NCBI RefSeq assembly: GCF_000455325.1
Contig: NZ_HG322951.1
Location: 744,747 to 808,746, forward strand
DNA: 64,000 nt
Direction of reading: 5' to 3'
From: Mycolicibacterium septicum DSM 44393
GTDB taxonomy: Bacteria > Actinomycetota > Actinomycetes > Mycobacteriales > Mycobacteriaceae
Made by a program: the position numbers and the translations under genes. The notes below the pieces were generated by a model that was given only the letters and a program-made list of their open reading frames with translations, was not told where the DNA came from and searched no databases. Within the stretch, counting starts at the first letter, position 1. Every line of letters starts with the position of its first letter. Shown piece by piece: positions 27,338-35,095 of the stretch.

Positions 27338-30247
27338 TCACGCCGGAGCCTGGCTCGATGTTGTCGGCTCGGGTTCTGGTTCGAGCAGTTTGCGAACCGA
27401 GGTGCGCGATCCGTACGGGCGCAACATGCGGCTGGCCGGACGGGGCCGCACGATCTGTGGCCACCAGAACCACCGGCCGAGCAGCGCCGCGATGGACGGT
27501 GTCATGAACGACCGCACGATCAGGGTGTCGAAGAGCAGCCCGAGCCCGATGGTGGTACCGATCTGACCGAGGACGATGAGATCGCTGAAGATGAACGAGG
27601 ACATGGTGGCCGCGAACACCAGGCCGGCGGCGGTCACCACCCGGCCGGTCCCGGCCATGGCGCGGATGACGCCGGTTTTGAGCCCGGCCCCGATCTCTTC
27701 CTGGAACCGGGATATCAGTAGTAGGTTGTAGTCCGCTCCGACCGCCAGCAGCAGGATGATGGCCAGTGCCAGCACGATCCAGTACAACTGGATGCCGAAG
27801 ATGTACTGCCACACCAGGACCGACAGGCCGAACGATGCCCCCAACGACAGCACGACGGTGCCGACGATGACAAGCGCCGCGACAATGCTACGGGTGATGA
27901 ACATCATGATGAGCAGGATGAGGCTGATCGCTGCCAGCGCGGCGATGAGCAGGTCGTATTTGGCGCCGTCCTGAATGTCCTTGTACGCCGAAGCGGTTCC
28001 GGCCACATAGATCTTGGCGTCCGACAGAGGCGTGGCCTTGATCGCGTCGAACGCGGAGTCCTTGAGCGCGTCGATGTGTGAGATGCCTTCGGGCGTGGCG
28101 GGAGTGCCCTCATGCGTGATGATCATGCGGGCAGCTTTGCCGTCGGGTGACATGAACAGTTTCAGGCCACGTTTGAAGTCGGGATTGTCGAACGCTTCCG
28201 GCGGCAGATAGAACGAGTCGTCATTCTTGGCGGAGTCGAAGGCCTGTCCCATCGCGGTCGAGTTCTCGAGGGCTTCCTGGGACTGCGAGTTGGTTCCGGC
28301 CGTGGTGGCGTAGTTGGACAGGGTCAGATCGCGGTTGCGCTCCTGGATGGCGATCTGCGGTGGGAGCAGCGCAACGAGTTTCGGCTGGAGGGCGTCGAGC
28401 TTGTCCAAACTCGCTGTGATCTGACCGAACTGGTCGCTGAGCTTGTCGATGCCGTCGAGTGCGTCGAACACCGATCTCAGCGCCGCGCACATGGGGATGT
28501 CGAAGCAGTGCGGTTCCCAGTAGAAGTAGTTGCGCAGCGGGCGGAACTGATCGTCGAAGTTGGCGATCTTGTCGCGCAGGTCGTTCACGATCGCGACGGT
28601 GTCGTGGAAGGCCTGGGTCTGCTCGTGGGTGGCGGCAGCACTGGCCTGCTGCAACGAGACCTGCTGCTTGAGGATGTTGATCGTGTTCGACAGCTCGTTG
28701 GCCTGTTTGAGCAGATCGGCGGCGCGGTCCTGCTGATAGCCCAGGTTCATGATCTGGCTGGCACTTTGCGCACTGATCTGAAATGGGATGGAGCTGTGCT
28801 TGATCGGCGTGCCCAGTGGTCGGGTGATCGACTGGACCAAGGCAATGCCGCGAGTGTGCAGAACCGCTTTCGCGATGCGTTCGAGCACCAGCATGTCGGC
28901 GGGCGTCCGCATGTCGTGGTCGGCTTCGACCATCAGTAGCTCGGGGTTCAGCCGGGCCTCGGAGAAGTGACGCGTGGCGGCTGCGTAGCCGACGTTCGCC
29001 GGTGCTGATTCAGGTAGGTACGGGCGGCCGTCGTAGCTGGTCTTGTACCCCGGCAGGGCGAGAAGGCCGATGAGCGCGATCAGGCACGACACCACCAGGA
29101 TGGGGCCGGGCCACCGCACGATCGCGGTGCCGATGCGGCGCCAGCGCGGTGCGCGTGGATTGCGTTTGGGCTCAAGGAGTCCGAACCGGCTGCCGATGGT
29201 CAGTACGGCGGGCCCAAGCGTCAGCGCGGCCACCAGTGTCACGAGCACGCCGATGGCGGCGGGTATGCCCAGGGTCTGGAAGTAGGGCAGTCGGGTGAAG
29301 TGCAGGCAGGCCACGGCGCCGGCGATGGTCAGCCCGGAGCCGACGATGACGTGCACGGTGCCGCGAAACATGTCGTAGTACGCGGCTTCCCGTTCCATGC
29401 CACGGCTACGAGCTTCGTGATAGCGACCGACGATGAAGATGCCGTAGTCCGTGCCCGCGGCGATCGCCAACAGCGTCAGCAGGTTCGTCGAATAGGTGGA
29501 CAGGCCGATGACCCCGGAGTGCGCGAGCGCGGCGACGACGCCTCGAGCGGCCGCCAGTTCGATGAGGACCGTGACGAGCATGAGGAGCATCGTGACGAGG
29601 GATCGGTAGACGACGAGCAGCATCACCGCGATCACCAAGAAGGTTATGCCGGTGACCTTTTCGGTGCCCTCGCTGCCGACCTCGAAGTTGTCGGTGATGA
29701 GCGGTGCGGCGCCGGTGACGTAGGCCTTGACCCCGGGCGGTGGCGGGACGCTGGCGACGATCTCGCGAATGGCGTCCACGGACTGGTTGGACAACGCCTC
29801 GCCCTGGTTACCGGCCAGGTACACCTGCACCAGAGCGGCTTTGCCGTCCTTGCTCTGCGAGCCGCCGGCCGTGAGCGGATCACCCCAGAAGTCCTGGATG
29901 TGCTCGACGTGCTCGGTGTCCTCGGCCAGCCGCTTCACCAGGGTGTCGTAGAAGCGGTGGGCGTCGTCGCCGAGAGGCTGGTCGCCCTCGAGCACGATCA
30001 TGGCCGCGCTGTCGGAGTTGAACTCGTCGAAGACCTGGCCGATGTGTCGCATCGCCATGGTCGATGGCGCGTCGGGCGCGTTCAGCCCCACCGAGCGTGC
30101 TGCCCCGACGACCTCCAGCTGTGGCACAAGGATGTTCGTCAGTGCGGCGATGGCGACCCACACGAGCACGATCGGTACGGCGAGCACACGGATGGTCCGC
30201 GCCGTCCTGGAGCCGCCGACTTCATCTTCTGCGTGCCGGCTGCTCAT
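27338..30247 (-). CDS. MmpL-family RND lipid transporter
   Basis: 969 residues with the MmpL layout: TM1, a large periplasmic domain, a bundle containing GTDYGIFIVGRYHEARSRG, a second periplasmic domain rich in coiled coil (about 480-650), and a second bundle with VGADYNLLLISRFQEE. The Asp-Tyr pairs in these two motifs are the proton-relay residues of MmpL proteins. These proteins export lipids or siderophores across the inner membrane using proton flow. ATG 30247 overlaps the mmpS stop by four bases (ATGA), as in mmpS-mmpL pairs. It resembles the MmpL4/MmpL5 class, whose members work with an MmpS. No lipid synthesis genes adjoin, so substrate or drug efflux is open. Confidence 0.9.
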   Translation of the reverse strand: MSSRHAEDEVGGSRTARTIRVLAVPIVLVWVAIAALTNILVPQLEVVGAARSVGLNAPDAPSTMAMRHIGQVFDEFNSDSAAMIVLEGDQPLGDDAHRFYDTLVKRLAEDTEHVEHIQDFWGDPLTAGGSQSKDGKAALVQVYLAGNQGEALSNQSVDAIREIVASVPPPPGVKAYVTGAAPLITDNFEVGSEGTEKVTGITFLVIAVMLLVVYRSLVTMLLMLVTVLIELAAARGVVAALAHSGVIGLSTYSTNLLTLLAIAAGTDYGIFIVGRYHEARSRGMEREAAYYDMFRGTVHVIVGSGLTIAGAVACLHFTRLPYFQTLGIPAAIGVLVTLVAALTLGPAVLTIGSRFGLLEPKRNPRAPRWRRIGTAIVRWPGPILVVSCLIALIGLLALPGYKTSYDGRPYLPESAPANVGYAAATRHFSEARLNPELLMVEADHDMRTPADMLVLERIAKAVLHTRGIALVQSITRPLGTPIKHSSIPFQISAQSASQIMNLGYQQDRAADLLKQANELSNTINILKQQVSLQQASAAATHEQTQAFHDTVAIVNDLRDKIANFDDQFRPLRNYFYWEPHCFDIPMCAALRSVFDALDGIDKLSDQFGQITASLDKLDALQPKLVALLPPQIAIQERNRDLTLSNYATTAGTNSQSQEALENSTAMGQAFDSAKNDDSFYLPPEAFDNPDFKRGLKLFMSPDGKAARMIITHEGTPATPEGISHIDALKDSAFDAIKATPLSDAKIYVAGTASAYKDIQDGAKYDLLIAALAAISLILLIMMFITRSIVAALVIVGTVVLSLGASFGLSVLVWQYIFGIQLYWIVLALAIILLLAVGADYNLLLISRFQEEIGAGLKTGVIRAMAGTGRVVTAAGLVFAATMSSFIFSDLIVLGQIGTTIGLGLLFDTLIVRSFMTPSIAALLGRWFWWPQIVRPRPASRMLRPYGSRTSVRKLLEPEPEPTTSSQAPA

Positions 30248-30690
30248 GCGGACTTGTCCAAGCAGGCGATGTAACCGTTCACGTTGCTCGTGGACCTTTC
30301 GTCCTTGACCACGCCATTGACGGTGATGCGGCACCCGATGGTGTCGCCGTCCCCTTGTGCCCTGAGGTCGGCGAACATCGTCGGGTCATCCGTGACCAGG
30401 GTTTGTGACCACGGCAGGGCCACATCGTCGACCCGCTGGGGTTGTGCGTCGATGTCCAGGTAGTTGATGGTGGCGACCGAACCGGGTGATCCGAACACTT
30501 CGAAGAGAACCCGTTTCGGGTTGTAGCCGGTGTTCTCCAGGGTGTCGGCGCTGGGGCGCGACACCTCGTTGTCGGAACCGAATATGCCGTGCAACCGGTC
30601 GACGGTGAAGGCGACGACCGCCACCACCAGGACGGCAACGATCACCGTCCAGCGCCGCCTGACCAGGCTGCCTACCGAGATCCCCTGCAT
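30244..30690 (-). CDS. MmpS-family membrane accessory protein
   Basis: 148 residues: a single N-terminal transmembrane helix (WTVIVAVLVVAVVAFTVDRLHGIF) and a periplasmic beta-sandwich domain with the MmpS pattern (YNPKRVLFEVFGSPGSVATINYLDIDAQPQRV...LPWSQTLVTDD...GCRITVNGVVKDERS). ATG 30690 has AAAGG upstream; an open frame continues into the promoter. MmpS proteins support the neighbouring MmpL in export. The pair is divergent from a TetR gene with a palindrome between them, implying ligand-induced expression. Confidence 0.9.
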   Translation of the reverse strand: MQGISVGSLVRRRWTVIVAVLVVAVVAFTVDRLHGIFGSDNEVSRPSADTLENTGYNPKRVLFEVFGSPGSVATINYLDIDAQPQRVDDVALPWSQTLVTDDPTMFADLRAQGDGDTIGCRITVNGVVKDERSTSNVNGYIACLDKSA

Positions 30691-30764
30691 CTCAGAGCCT
30701 TTCGACAACGGGCGCCCCGCGCGCCTTGAGGCGGATGTCTTTGGCCGTACCAAGTATCTGAACG

Positions 30765-30778
30765 GTACCGTACGGTAC
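30765..30778. promoter_or_regulatory. Palindromic TetR operator before mmpS and tetR
   Basis: Perfect 14-bp palindrome gtaccgtacggtac in the 154-bp gap between mmpS and the divergent tetR gene. A similar half-site (ccgtacc) lies about 20 bp to the left. A -10-like TACTAT overlaps its right edge on the tetR side, so bound repressor would block both promoters. Confidence 0.65.
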
Positions 30779-30844
30779 TATCCTGGACGGGGCAAGACTT
30801 ACGGCCGATGGACATCGGCTCCCGCTACCGAAAGGTTTCCCCGC

Positions 30845-31447
30845 GTGGCATCCGCTTCGACGCACGACGTCTCACCGCCGGCTCCGGCGTCGCAGTGGAC
30901 TGAGCGCGAGGCCGAGCTGCTTGCGGTGACGCTGCGGCTGTTGCAGCAGCACGGCTACGACCGGTTGACCGTGGAAGCCGTTGCGACCGAAGCCAAGTCC
31001 AGCAAGGCCACCATCTACCGCCGGTGGCCGTCGAAGACCGAGCTCGTGCTGGCGGCCTTCATCGAGGGCACCCGGGTTCAGCTGGTCCCGCCCTGCACCG
31101 GCTCGCTACGCACCGACCTGCTCAGCATCGGGGCTTCGGTGTGTGCACAGGCACGCGAACACGGCAGCACCATGAGCGCGATCATGTCCGAGGTGGCGCA
31201 CAGCCCGGAGTTGAGTGCGGCCCTGCAGAACCAGTTCGTGCTGCAGCGCAAGAAACTGATGGCCGACGTTCTGGCCAATGCGGTGGAGCGGGGCGAGATC
31301 GAGGCCGCGGCGGTCCACGACGAGCTTTGGGACGTGATGCCGGGGTATCTGGTGTTTCGATCCCTGATCCCCGGACGTCCGCCGACCGAGGCGACGGTTC
31401 GCGCGCTCGTCGACGATGTGTTGATGCCCAGCCTGACCCGCTTCTGA
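30845..31447 (+). CDS. TetR-family repressor, probable regulator of mmpS-mmpL
   Basis: 200 residues. HTH domain at about 15-65 (LLAVTLRLLQQHGYDRLTVEAVATEAKSSKATIYRRWPSKTELVLAAF) and a TetR_C-type ligand domain (QLVPPCTGSLRTDLLSIGASVCAQAREHGSTMSAIMSEV...). GTG 30845 follows AAAGGTTTCC; the frame is open upstream through the promoter but the HTH position favours this start. Divergent arrangement with mmpS-mmpL and the palindrome between them support autoregulation and control of the transporter. Confidence 0.9.
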   Translation: MASASTHDVSPPAPASQWTEREAELLAVTLRLLQQHGYDRLTVEAVATEAKSSKATIYRRWPSKTELVLAAFIEGTRVQLVPPCTGSLRTDLLSIGASVCAQAREHGSTMSAIMSEVAHSPELSAALQNQFVLQRKKLMADVLANAVERGEIEAAAVHDELWDVMPGYLVFRSLIPGRPPTEATVRALVDDVLMPSLTRF

Positions 31448-31453
31448 ACTCTG

Positions 31454-32950
31454 TTACTCCGTTGATCCGTTCTGGGCAGCGACGCCTATGTTGTTGATCA
31501 TGCCGGTGAAGATGATGCCGTGGAACGGCAGGAGCGAGTACCAATAGGCTCGTCCGGCAAGCCCTTTCGGAAAAAATATGGCTCGCTGGTGCAGCCGGGT
31601 GGCGTGCTTGCCGCGAGGTTCGAGTCGCCATTCGAGCCAGGCATTGCCGGGCGTGCGCATCTCTGCACGCAACCTCAACAAGTGCGGCCGCTCGATGCGT
31701 TCGACACGCCAGAAGTCCAGGGCGTCACCGGTGTGCAGGGTGTGAGGGTTGCGGCGACCGCGAGACAGACCGACGCCCCCGGCAAGTCGATCCAGCCATC
31801 CGCGAATGGTCCAGGCCAGCGGAAATGAGTACCAACCGTTCTCACCGCCGACCCCCTCGACAACCTCCCACACGTGCTCGATCGCTGCGTTGCAGTCGAG
31901 GCTGCGCTCATCTGTGTAGATCGCTTCGCCGGCCCAACTGGGATCAGAGGGCAGCGGGTCGGCGGGTGCACTGGTGGGAGACGCATTGGCCCATGTGGTT
32001 TCGACTTCACCGGTCTCGATGCGACGGAGTGCGAGTGCAACGGCGTCCCGATATCGGGTCGCCCCTGTCGGTGGCGGCGCGATAATCGAATCGATGTCGT
32101 GCTCAGTGGCAACGGCGTCGGTGCTGAGAGATTCGATCAGGGCGCGTCCGATTTTCGGGGGCACAGGGGTGACCAGCCCGATCCACAGTCCGGCGAGTTT
32201 CGGTGTCAGAACGGGGAGTACGAGAATCCGTCGTCGGGCCAGGCCCGCGACATCGGCATAGATTTGCATCATTTCGCCATACCGCAAGACATCGGGGCCG
32301 CCGATGTCGTAGGCGCGGCTGCGCGGAAGTTCCGCGGTGGCGGCTTCCAGCAGGTAGTACATGACATCGCGAACCGCAATCGGCTGTATGCGGTTGTTGA
32401 CCCAGCGCGGCGTGGTCATCACAGGCAGCCTGTTGGCCAGATGCCGGATCATCTCGAAAGACGCCGACCCGGATCCGATGACCACGCCTGCCTGCAGGAT
32501 CAGCGTCGGGATGCCCGAGTTCAGCAGTATCTCCCCGACCTGGCCGCGTGAGCGTAGATGCATCGAAAGTCGATCCGATTCCGGATGCAAGCCGCCGAGA
32601 TAGACGATGCGTCGCACTCCGGCGCGGGTGGCCGCACTGACGAGGTTCTCTGCGCTGCGTCTCTCGGATTCGATGAACTCTCCGCCTGCGTTCATCGAGT
32701 GCACGAGGTAATAGACGACATCGATGTCGCGGCAGGCTTCGTCGAGCGTGTCCGGCTCGGTGAGATCGCCGCGAACGACGTCCACGTCCGATGCCCAGGG
32801 CACATCGCTGATCTTGTCGGGGTTGCGAGCCATTGCCCGCACCCGGTGGCCGGCCTGTATCAACCGGGGAACCAGGCGGCCGCCGATGTATCCGGTCGCG
32901 CCGGTAACCAGAACACGCAAGGAGGTGGCGGAGTTCGCCGGATTTGTCAC
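31454..32950 (-). CDS. NAD(P)-binding SDR fused to DUF2867
   Basis: 498 residues. The N-terminal atypical SDR has VLVTGATGYIGGRLVPRLIQAGHRVRAMARNP (Rossmann loop at 17-24) and YYLVHSMN. The C-terminal ~150 residues are the DUF2867 domain (WEVVEGVGGENGWYSF, then LRLRAEMRTPGNAWLEWRLEP...FFPKGLAGRAYWYSLLPFHGIIF). The fusion is common in actinobacteria and cyanobacteria, without a known reaction. GTG 32950 has GAGGAG six bases upstream. A SigF-type promoter about 80 bp upstream suggests expression in stress or stationary phase. It converges with tetR. Confidence 0.85.
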   Translation of the reverse strand: MTNPANSATSLRVLVTGATGYIGGRLVPRLIQAGHRVRAMARNPDKISDVPWASDVDVVRGDLTEPDTLDEACRDIDVVYYLVHSMNAGGEFIESERRSAENLVSAATRAGVRRIVYLGGLHPESDRLSMHLRSRGQVGEILLNSGIPTLILQAGVVIGSGSASFEMIRHLANRLPVMTTPRWVNNRIQPIAVRDVMYYLLEAATAELPRSRAYDIGGPDVLRYGEMMQIYADVAGLARRRILVLPVLTPKLAGLWIGLVTPVPPKIGRALIESLSTDAVATEHDIDSIIAPPPTGATRYRDAVALALRRIETGEVETTWANASPTSAPADPLPSDPSWAGEAIYTDERSLDCNAAIEHVWEVVEGVGGENGWYSFPLAWTIRGWLDRLAGGVGLSRGRRNPHTLHTGDALDFWRVERIERPHLLRLRAEMRTPGNAWLEWRLEPRGKHATRLHQRAIFFPKGLAGRAYWYSLLPFHGIIFTGMINNIGVAAQNGSTE

Positions 32951-33034
32951 GGGTTCTCCTCGCAAGATGCCAGAGCCGGCCCGAAGCCGGCCGACTGAGG
33001 ACGACCGATGGGTGGATTACTCGTCGCGACCGGG

Positions 33035-33061
33035 ATGCCCACACGACAAACGAGGTAAACC
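33035..33061 (-). promoter_or_regulatory. SigF-type promoter of the SDR-DUF2867 gene
   Basis: On the minus strand GGTTT (33061-33057), exactly 16 bases, then GGGCAT (33040-33035), against the consensus GGTTT-N15/17-GGGTAY. It lies about 85 bp before the GTG at 32950, downstream of the DUF3618 stop. Confidence 0.6.
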
Positions 33062-33070
33062 CGTTGGCTG

Positions 33071-33376
33071 TCAGGACACCTCACGGCGGCGGCGCCACCA
33101 CACCAGCAGGCCGACTGCCGCCAGAACTGCGATCACAGCGGCGGCCGGCACCGCCGGCTTGGACCTTGCGGCCTCGGTTGCGGCGTGAGCCCGGTCGACG
33201 ACGGCATCCTTCGTCTCGGCGGCCTTGTCCTGCGCGCGGCCCTTGACGTCGAGTTTGTCGGACAGCGCGGCCACTGTCTCGCCCAACTCACTGCGCGTCT
33301 TGTCGATGTCGGACTGCAGTTCATCGATTCCGGCGTCCGGCCCCGGTTCGGGCGGAAGGCGATCAGCGTCGGCCAT
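33071..33376 (-). CDS. DUF3618 small membrane protein
   Basis: 101 residues. A hydrophilic helical N-terminal part carries the DUF3618 pattern (DIDKTRSELGETVAALSDKLDVKGRAQDKA), followed by one transmembrane helix (AAVIAVLAAVGLLVWW) and a basic tail RRRRE. ATG 33376 has AAGGAGG six bases upstream and lies 14 bases inside the end of the upstream Holin-X gene. The two are translated together and are usual neighbours in actinobacteria, probably acting at the membrane under stress. Confidence 0.82.
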   Translation of the reverse strand: MADADRLPPEPGPDAGIDELQSDIDKTRSELGETVAALSDKLDVKGRAQDKAAETKDAVVDRAHAATEAARSKPAVPAAAVIAVLAAVGLLVWWRRRREVS

Positions 33377-33773
33377 GTCGTGCCTCCTTGAGCTCATCGA
33401 GATCCTGCTTGACGCTGTCTACTGACTCGGCGGCCGGCGGCGGAACTTGCTTCGCCTGGCTGCGGCTGACGACTGCGGCCACTGCGGCACCGATGAACAG
33501 CACCGCGGCCACGATGACCGCGGCGGCCCAGACCGGCAGGGCCAGCGCGATCGCCGCAACCGCGGCGGCAATGACCGTCATGAGTCCCAGCACTGTCAGC
33601 AGACCGGCGGCGCTGATCAGTCCCGCGCCGACTCCGGCGTGACGCGCGGATTCCTGAAACTCCCTCTGCGCCAACCGCAACTCGTCGCGAACCAGACGTG
33701 TCGTCTGCTCCTGCAATTGGCCGAGGAGCTGAGCCGTCGACGCTTCACTGATTGATTTTGACTCGGTAGTCAT
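33363..33773 (-). CDS. Actinobacterial Holin-X/phage-holin-like membrane protein
   Basis: 136 residues. Helical N-terminus (STAQLLGQLQEQTTRLVRDELRLAQREFQESARHAGVGAGLI) and two closely spaced hydrophobic helices (LLTVLGLMTVIAAAVAAIALALPVWAAAVIVAAVLFIGAAVAAVV as separate spans), the pattern of the PF07332-type proteins. The name is historical; lysis is not implied. It is the first gene of a two-gene unit with the DUF3618 gene and has a SigF-type promoter upstream. Confidence 0.8.
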   Translation of the reverse strand: MTTESKSISEASTAQLLGQLQEQTTRLVRDELRLAQREFQESARHAGVGAGLISAAGLLTVLGLMTVIAAAVAAIALALPVWAAAVIVAAVLFIGAAVAAVVSRSQAKQVPPPAAESVDSVKQDLDELKEARHGRR

Positions 33774-33812
33774 CGTTGGGCCTTCCCCATGCGTACTACT
33801 TCTTCCACAGCT

Positions 33813-33839
33813 GTGCCCGACGTGGGGCCGGGCGAAACC
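33813..33839 (-). promoter_or_regulatory. SigF-type promoter of the Holin-X/DUF3618 unit
   Basis: Minus-strand GGTTT (33839-33835), 16 bases, then GGGCAC (33818-33813), about 40 bp before ATG 33773. Same spacing as the sites at 33035 and 35051. Confidence 0.6.
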
Positions 33840-33858
33840 TCGAAAGGGCATCTATGCC

Positions 33859-33918
33859 GTTAGAACCGTTCGGTTCGGGGTACCCGCACGTCAGCCCGAA
33901 AGCCGTTTCTTTCGGGCT
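33859..33918 (+). promoter_or_regulatory. Possible SigF promoter and leader hairpin of the DUF4235 gene
   Basis: GTTA (33859-33862), 15 bases, then GGGTAC (33878-33883): the -10 is perfect and the -35 is weak. Ten bases downstream is a perfect 10-bp hairpin (agcccgaaag, loop ccgttt, ctttcgggct; 33893-33918) that would sit in the 5' leader before the Shine-Dalgarno at 33931. Confidence 0.45.
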
Positions 33919-33940
33919 GGTGCCGACGCGAGGAGGAGCC

Positions 33941-34213
33941 GTGAGCCGACTCTCGAAGATGCTTTACATGCCGCTGTCCATGGCGACGAGTGTGGGCGGG
34001 GGCCTATTGGCCGGCGCGTTGTTCACCCAGATCTGGAAACGCATCGATCAGCCGAATCTCGAACCGCCCGACCCCAAGGATCTCGAACGGTCCGGCGCCA
34101 AAGCCTTGACGGCGGCAGCTATTCAGGGATTGGTGTTCGGCCTGGTCCGCGCCGCCGTCGACCGGGCAGGGGCCAAGAGCTATCGGGCGCTCGCCCATGA
34201 ATCACCGGTCTGA
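33941..34213 (+). CDS. DUF4235 small membrane protein
   Basis: 90 residues with the DUF4235 pattern: a hydrophobic N-terminal segment (MATSVGGGLLAGALFTQIWKRI), a short loop (PPDPKD), and a second hydrophobic region (ALTAAAIQGLVFGLVRAAVDRAGA). GTG 33941 has AGGAGG five bases upstream. It diverges from the Holin-X gene, and the promoters between them look SigF-like on both strands. The function of the family is unknown; stress-linked expression is inference from the promoter. Confidence 0.82.
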   Translation: MSRLSKMLYMPLSMATSVGGGLLAGALFTQIWKRIDQPNLEPPDPKDLERSGAKALTAAAIQGLVFGLVRAAVDRAGAKSYRALAHESPV

Positions 34214-34223
34214 GACGGACCGG

Positions 34224-34500
34224 CTATCCGGTCGGGTGGCTGACGATCTTCCGTAGTCGGGTTCCGGTCGGATAAGTGAGCACCATCGGCTCACCGGTGT
34301 CGCCCACCGGCTCAGACCTCAGGATCACCCTCGGTTGTTCACCCGTGGTGAGTTCGTTGCGTAGCTCGGCTTTTCGCAACGCGGAAGACGTGAGTGCGCG
34401 GGTCGTCGTCACCGGACATCGACAGGGTGTCTCCGACGCGGATATGTTCCACGGCGACGTCTTCCACGCTGTACTCGGCCGAATCATTCTGCCCCGTCAT
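34224..34500 (-). pseudogene. Frameshifted small gene of unknown function
   Basis: The reading starts at ATG 34500, overlapping the stop of the upstream gene by four bases (ATGA), and reads MTGQNDSAEYSVEDVAVEHI... for about 42 codons before meeting out-of-frame sequence ending at a stop at 34339. The neighbouring frame then continues sensibly as AELRNELTTGEQPRVILRSE...VLTYPTGTRLRKI to the stop at 34224. The frames join at a run of four A on the coding strand (34371-34374); removal of one A would give one ~91-residue protein. This is either a decayed gene, a sequencing error, or a slippery site. No family recognised. Confidence 0.55.
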
Positions 34501-34985
34501 TCGGACCAGGCCCGCCGGCTGGTTGCGCGGACGCGGCTGACGGCGACGTGGTGCGACCCGTCGCAGCGTGCGGCAGGGGTGAGCGGGTCATATCGGCCGC
34601 CGGCGCGGTTGATGTGTCGGCCGAGCGCACGTTTTTGCTGCTTGGTCAGCGAGCGGTCACGGCGGGCCAGGCGATCCAGTTGCTGCCAGCTCAGTCCGTC
34701 GAGTTCACCGTCGGCGTCATGCGTGGCGACGACGACACACCCGCGCAGCAGAGGAACCGTCTTGGGAGTGAAAGCTGTTGTGGCCAGCAGGAGTTCGGTT
34801 GCCTTGCGGTTCACGTGGCGCTGGCACGAGTGGGTTGACGGGCTGAACCAGAAGTCGAACTGCCGATCGGCGGAGGTCAGGCAGTGCAGCCCGTGGTCGT
34901 GGACGAGTTGGTTTATGTCGGCGGTGGTGTAGGCCCGGGTTTCATACACGGCGCCATAGACGCTGAAATATAGGACTGTGTTCAT
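34497..34985 (-). CDS. Unknown protein under a SigF-type promoter
   Basis: 162 residues, not recognised. The N-terminus MNTVLYFSVYGAVYETRAYTTADINQLVHDHGLHC looks like a small alpha/beta domain; the C-terminal half is basic (LDRLARRDRSLTKQQKRALGRHINRAGGR). Codon-position GC bias is weaker than in its neighbours, but three facts support it as real: a near-perfect SigF promoter upstream, an ATGA overlap with the next reading frame, and a protein-like composition. There is no signal peptide or membrane span. Together with the following frameshifted gene it forms a two-gene stress unit. Confidence 0.6.
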   Translation of the reverse strand: MNTVLYFSVYGAVYETRAYTTADINQLVHDHGLHCLTSADRQFDFWFSPSTHSCQRHVNRKATELLLATTAFTPKTVPLLRGCVVVATHDADGELDGLSWQQLDRLARRDRSLTKQQKRALGRHINRAGGRYDPLTPAARCDGSHHVAVSRVRATSRRAWSE

Positions 34986-35050
34986 GGTGACGATCCATTC
35001 GCCTCTTTCTGCTTCAGCGCGGTCGCAGGTTTGCTCCGCTGATACAGAAG

Positions 35051-35077
35051 TTACCCATGTGGCAAATGGGATAAACC
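35051..35077 (-). promoter_or_regulatory. SigF-type promoter of the unknown two-gene unit
   Basis: Minus-strand GGTTT (35077-35073), exactly 16 bases, then GGGTAA (35056-35051). Best match to the SigF consensus in the window, about 65 bp before ATG 34985. Confidence 0.7.
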
Positions 35078-35095
35078 TCGATAACGATCAGGACA

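Noticed and set aside
33363..33773. Prophage remnant suggested by the holin-like protein
   Set aside because: No integrase, capsid, terminase or lysin genes nearby; the family is common in actinobacterial chromosomes without phages.
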